Shown in pieces: positions 14,221 through 14,358 of a DNA stretch of 14,358 nt. The stretch is from Kiritimatiellia bacterium. Lineage in GTDB: Bacteria; Verrucomicrobiota; Kiritimatiellia; RFP12; UBA1067. Below the pieces are notes generated by a model, which was not told the DNA's origin, made no database searches, and saw nothing but the letters and a program-made list of their open reading frames with translations. Made by a program: the position numbers and the translations under genes. Position 1 is the stretch's first letter, and each line of letters opens with the position of its first letter. The DNA is taken from assembly GCA_017508315.1 (NCBI GenBank), contig JAFVZE010000356.1, positions 1 through 14,358 of the forward strand, read 5' to 3'.

Positions 14221-14358
14221 TCAAGAGACGACTGCCAGCCGTACTACCAGCATCCGGTGGTCGCTGAGCATAAGTTCGTCGTCCGCGGTTTCGACGCCGC
14301 AGATCGAAAGCCCCCGCACCAGCACGTTGTCGATGGCGGGCGTTATCGTCATGCGCCG
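14221..14358 (-). CDS. C-terminal end of an endonuclease/exonuclease/phosphatase-family protein, cut by window edge
   Basis: The last 45 residues of a protein that begins beyond the right edge. PAIDNVLVRG followed 23 residues later by LSDHRMLVVRL matches the end of the endonuclease/exonuclease/phosphatase fold, where an Asp-Asn pair on one strand and the final Ser-Asp-His motif contribute to the phosphodiester-cleaving site. The frame is open from 14358 to the TGA at 14223-14221. Members of this superfamily are often secreted or act on nucleic acids or phospholipids; which applies here cannot be told. It is separated by 122 bp with its own signals from the hydrolase operon, so it probably belongs to a different unit. 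Confidence 0.72.
   Translation of the reverse strand, partial: RRMTITPAIDNVLVRGLSICGVETADDELMLSDHRMLVVRLAVVS

Noticed and set aside
1..14358. CRISPR array, insertion sequence, integrase, tRNA or rRNA genes.
   Set aside because: No regularly spaced repeats, transposase or recombinase motifs, or RNA gene signatures were found on either strand.

Overview
The window looks like a CAZyme locus from a GC-rich bacterium of the PVC group, most plausibly Kiritimatiellota or Lentisphaerota. This is an inference from gene content: a GntR-type winged helix fused to a LacI/GalR-type sensor, a large secreted protein with the TWNGG...W..S.NW repeat opening, several large secreted TIM-barrel hydrolase-like proteins of unassigned family, and a Tat-signal protein. 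No rRNA or other phylogenetic marker is present, so the assignment is tentative.

Every gene I can support lies on the minus strand, so the window reads from right to left. At the right edge (14358-14221) is the C-terminal tail of an endonuclease/exonuclease/phosphatase-type protein. An intergenic stretch (14220-14099) follows. It holds a palindrome, a hairpin with a T-run on the + strand, an 11-bp-phased direct repeat and a near-consensus sigma70 promoter. That promoter sits directly in front of what looks like a single long transcription unit of about 13.7 kb. In order the unit carries: a 1069-aa secreted hydrolase-like protein (14098-10889), the GntR/LacI regulator (10892-9732), a 1070-aa secreted beta-helix-like surface protein (9735-6523), a 990-aa modular hydrolase-like protein (6506-3534), a 301-aa Tat-exported protein (3454-2549), a gene remnant (2515-2437) and a 690-aa hydrolase-like protein (2420-348). 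The first three genes overlap by ATGA (4 nt) and the fourth starts 16 nt after the third, which supports co-transcription and translational coupling. At the left edge (225-1), behind its own promoter, begins cysK (cysteine synthase).

My reading is a polysaccharide- or glycoconjugate-degrading island. The regulator would sense a sugar and control its own operon, the hydrolase-like proteins would act outside the cytoplasm, and the beta-helix protein would sit at the surface or bind substrate. No transporter, sulfatase or sugar kinase is visible, so the substrate cannot be named.

The most striking observation is between the last two genes of the unit. A 79-nt remnant there matches the very start and the very end of the 3.2-kb beta-helix gene, with the middle missing, the start codon changed to ATT and the two ends out of frame. 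It implies that a second beta-helix gene once stood directly in front of the 690-aa hydrolase gene, mirroring the intact beta-helix/990-aa pair, so this locus probably grew by duplication of a two-gene module and then lost one copy.
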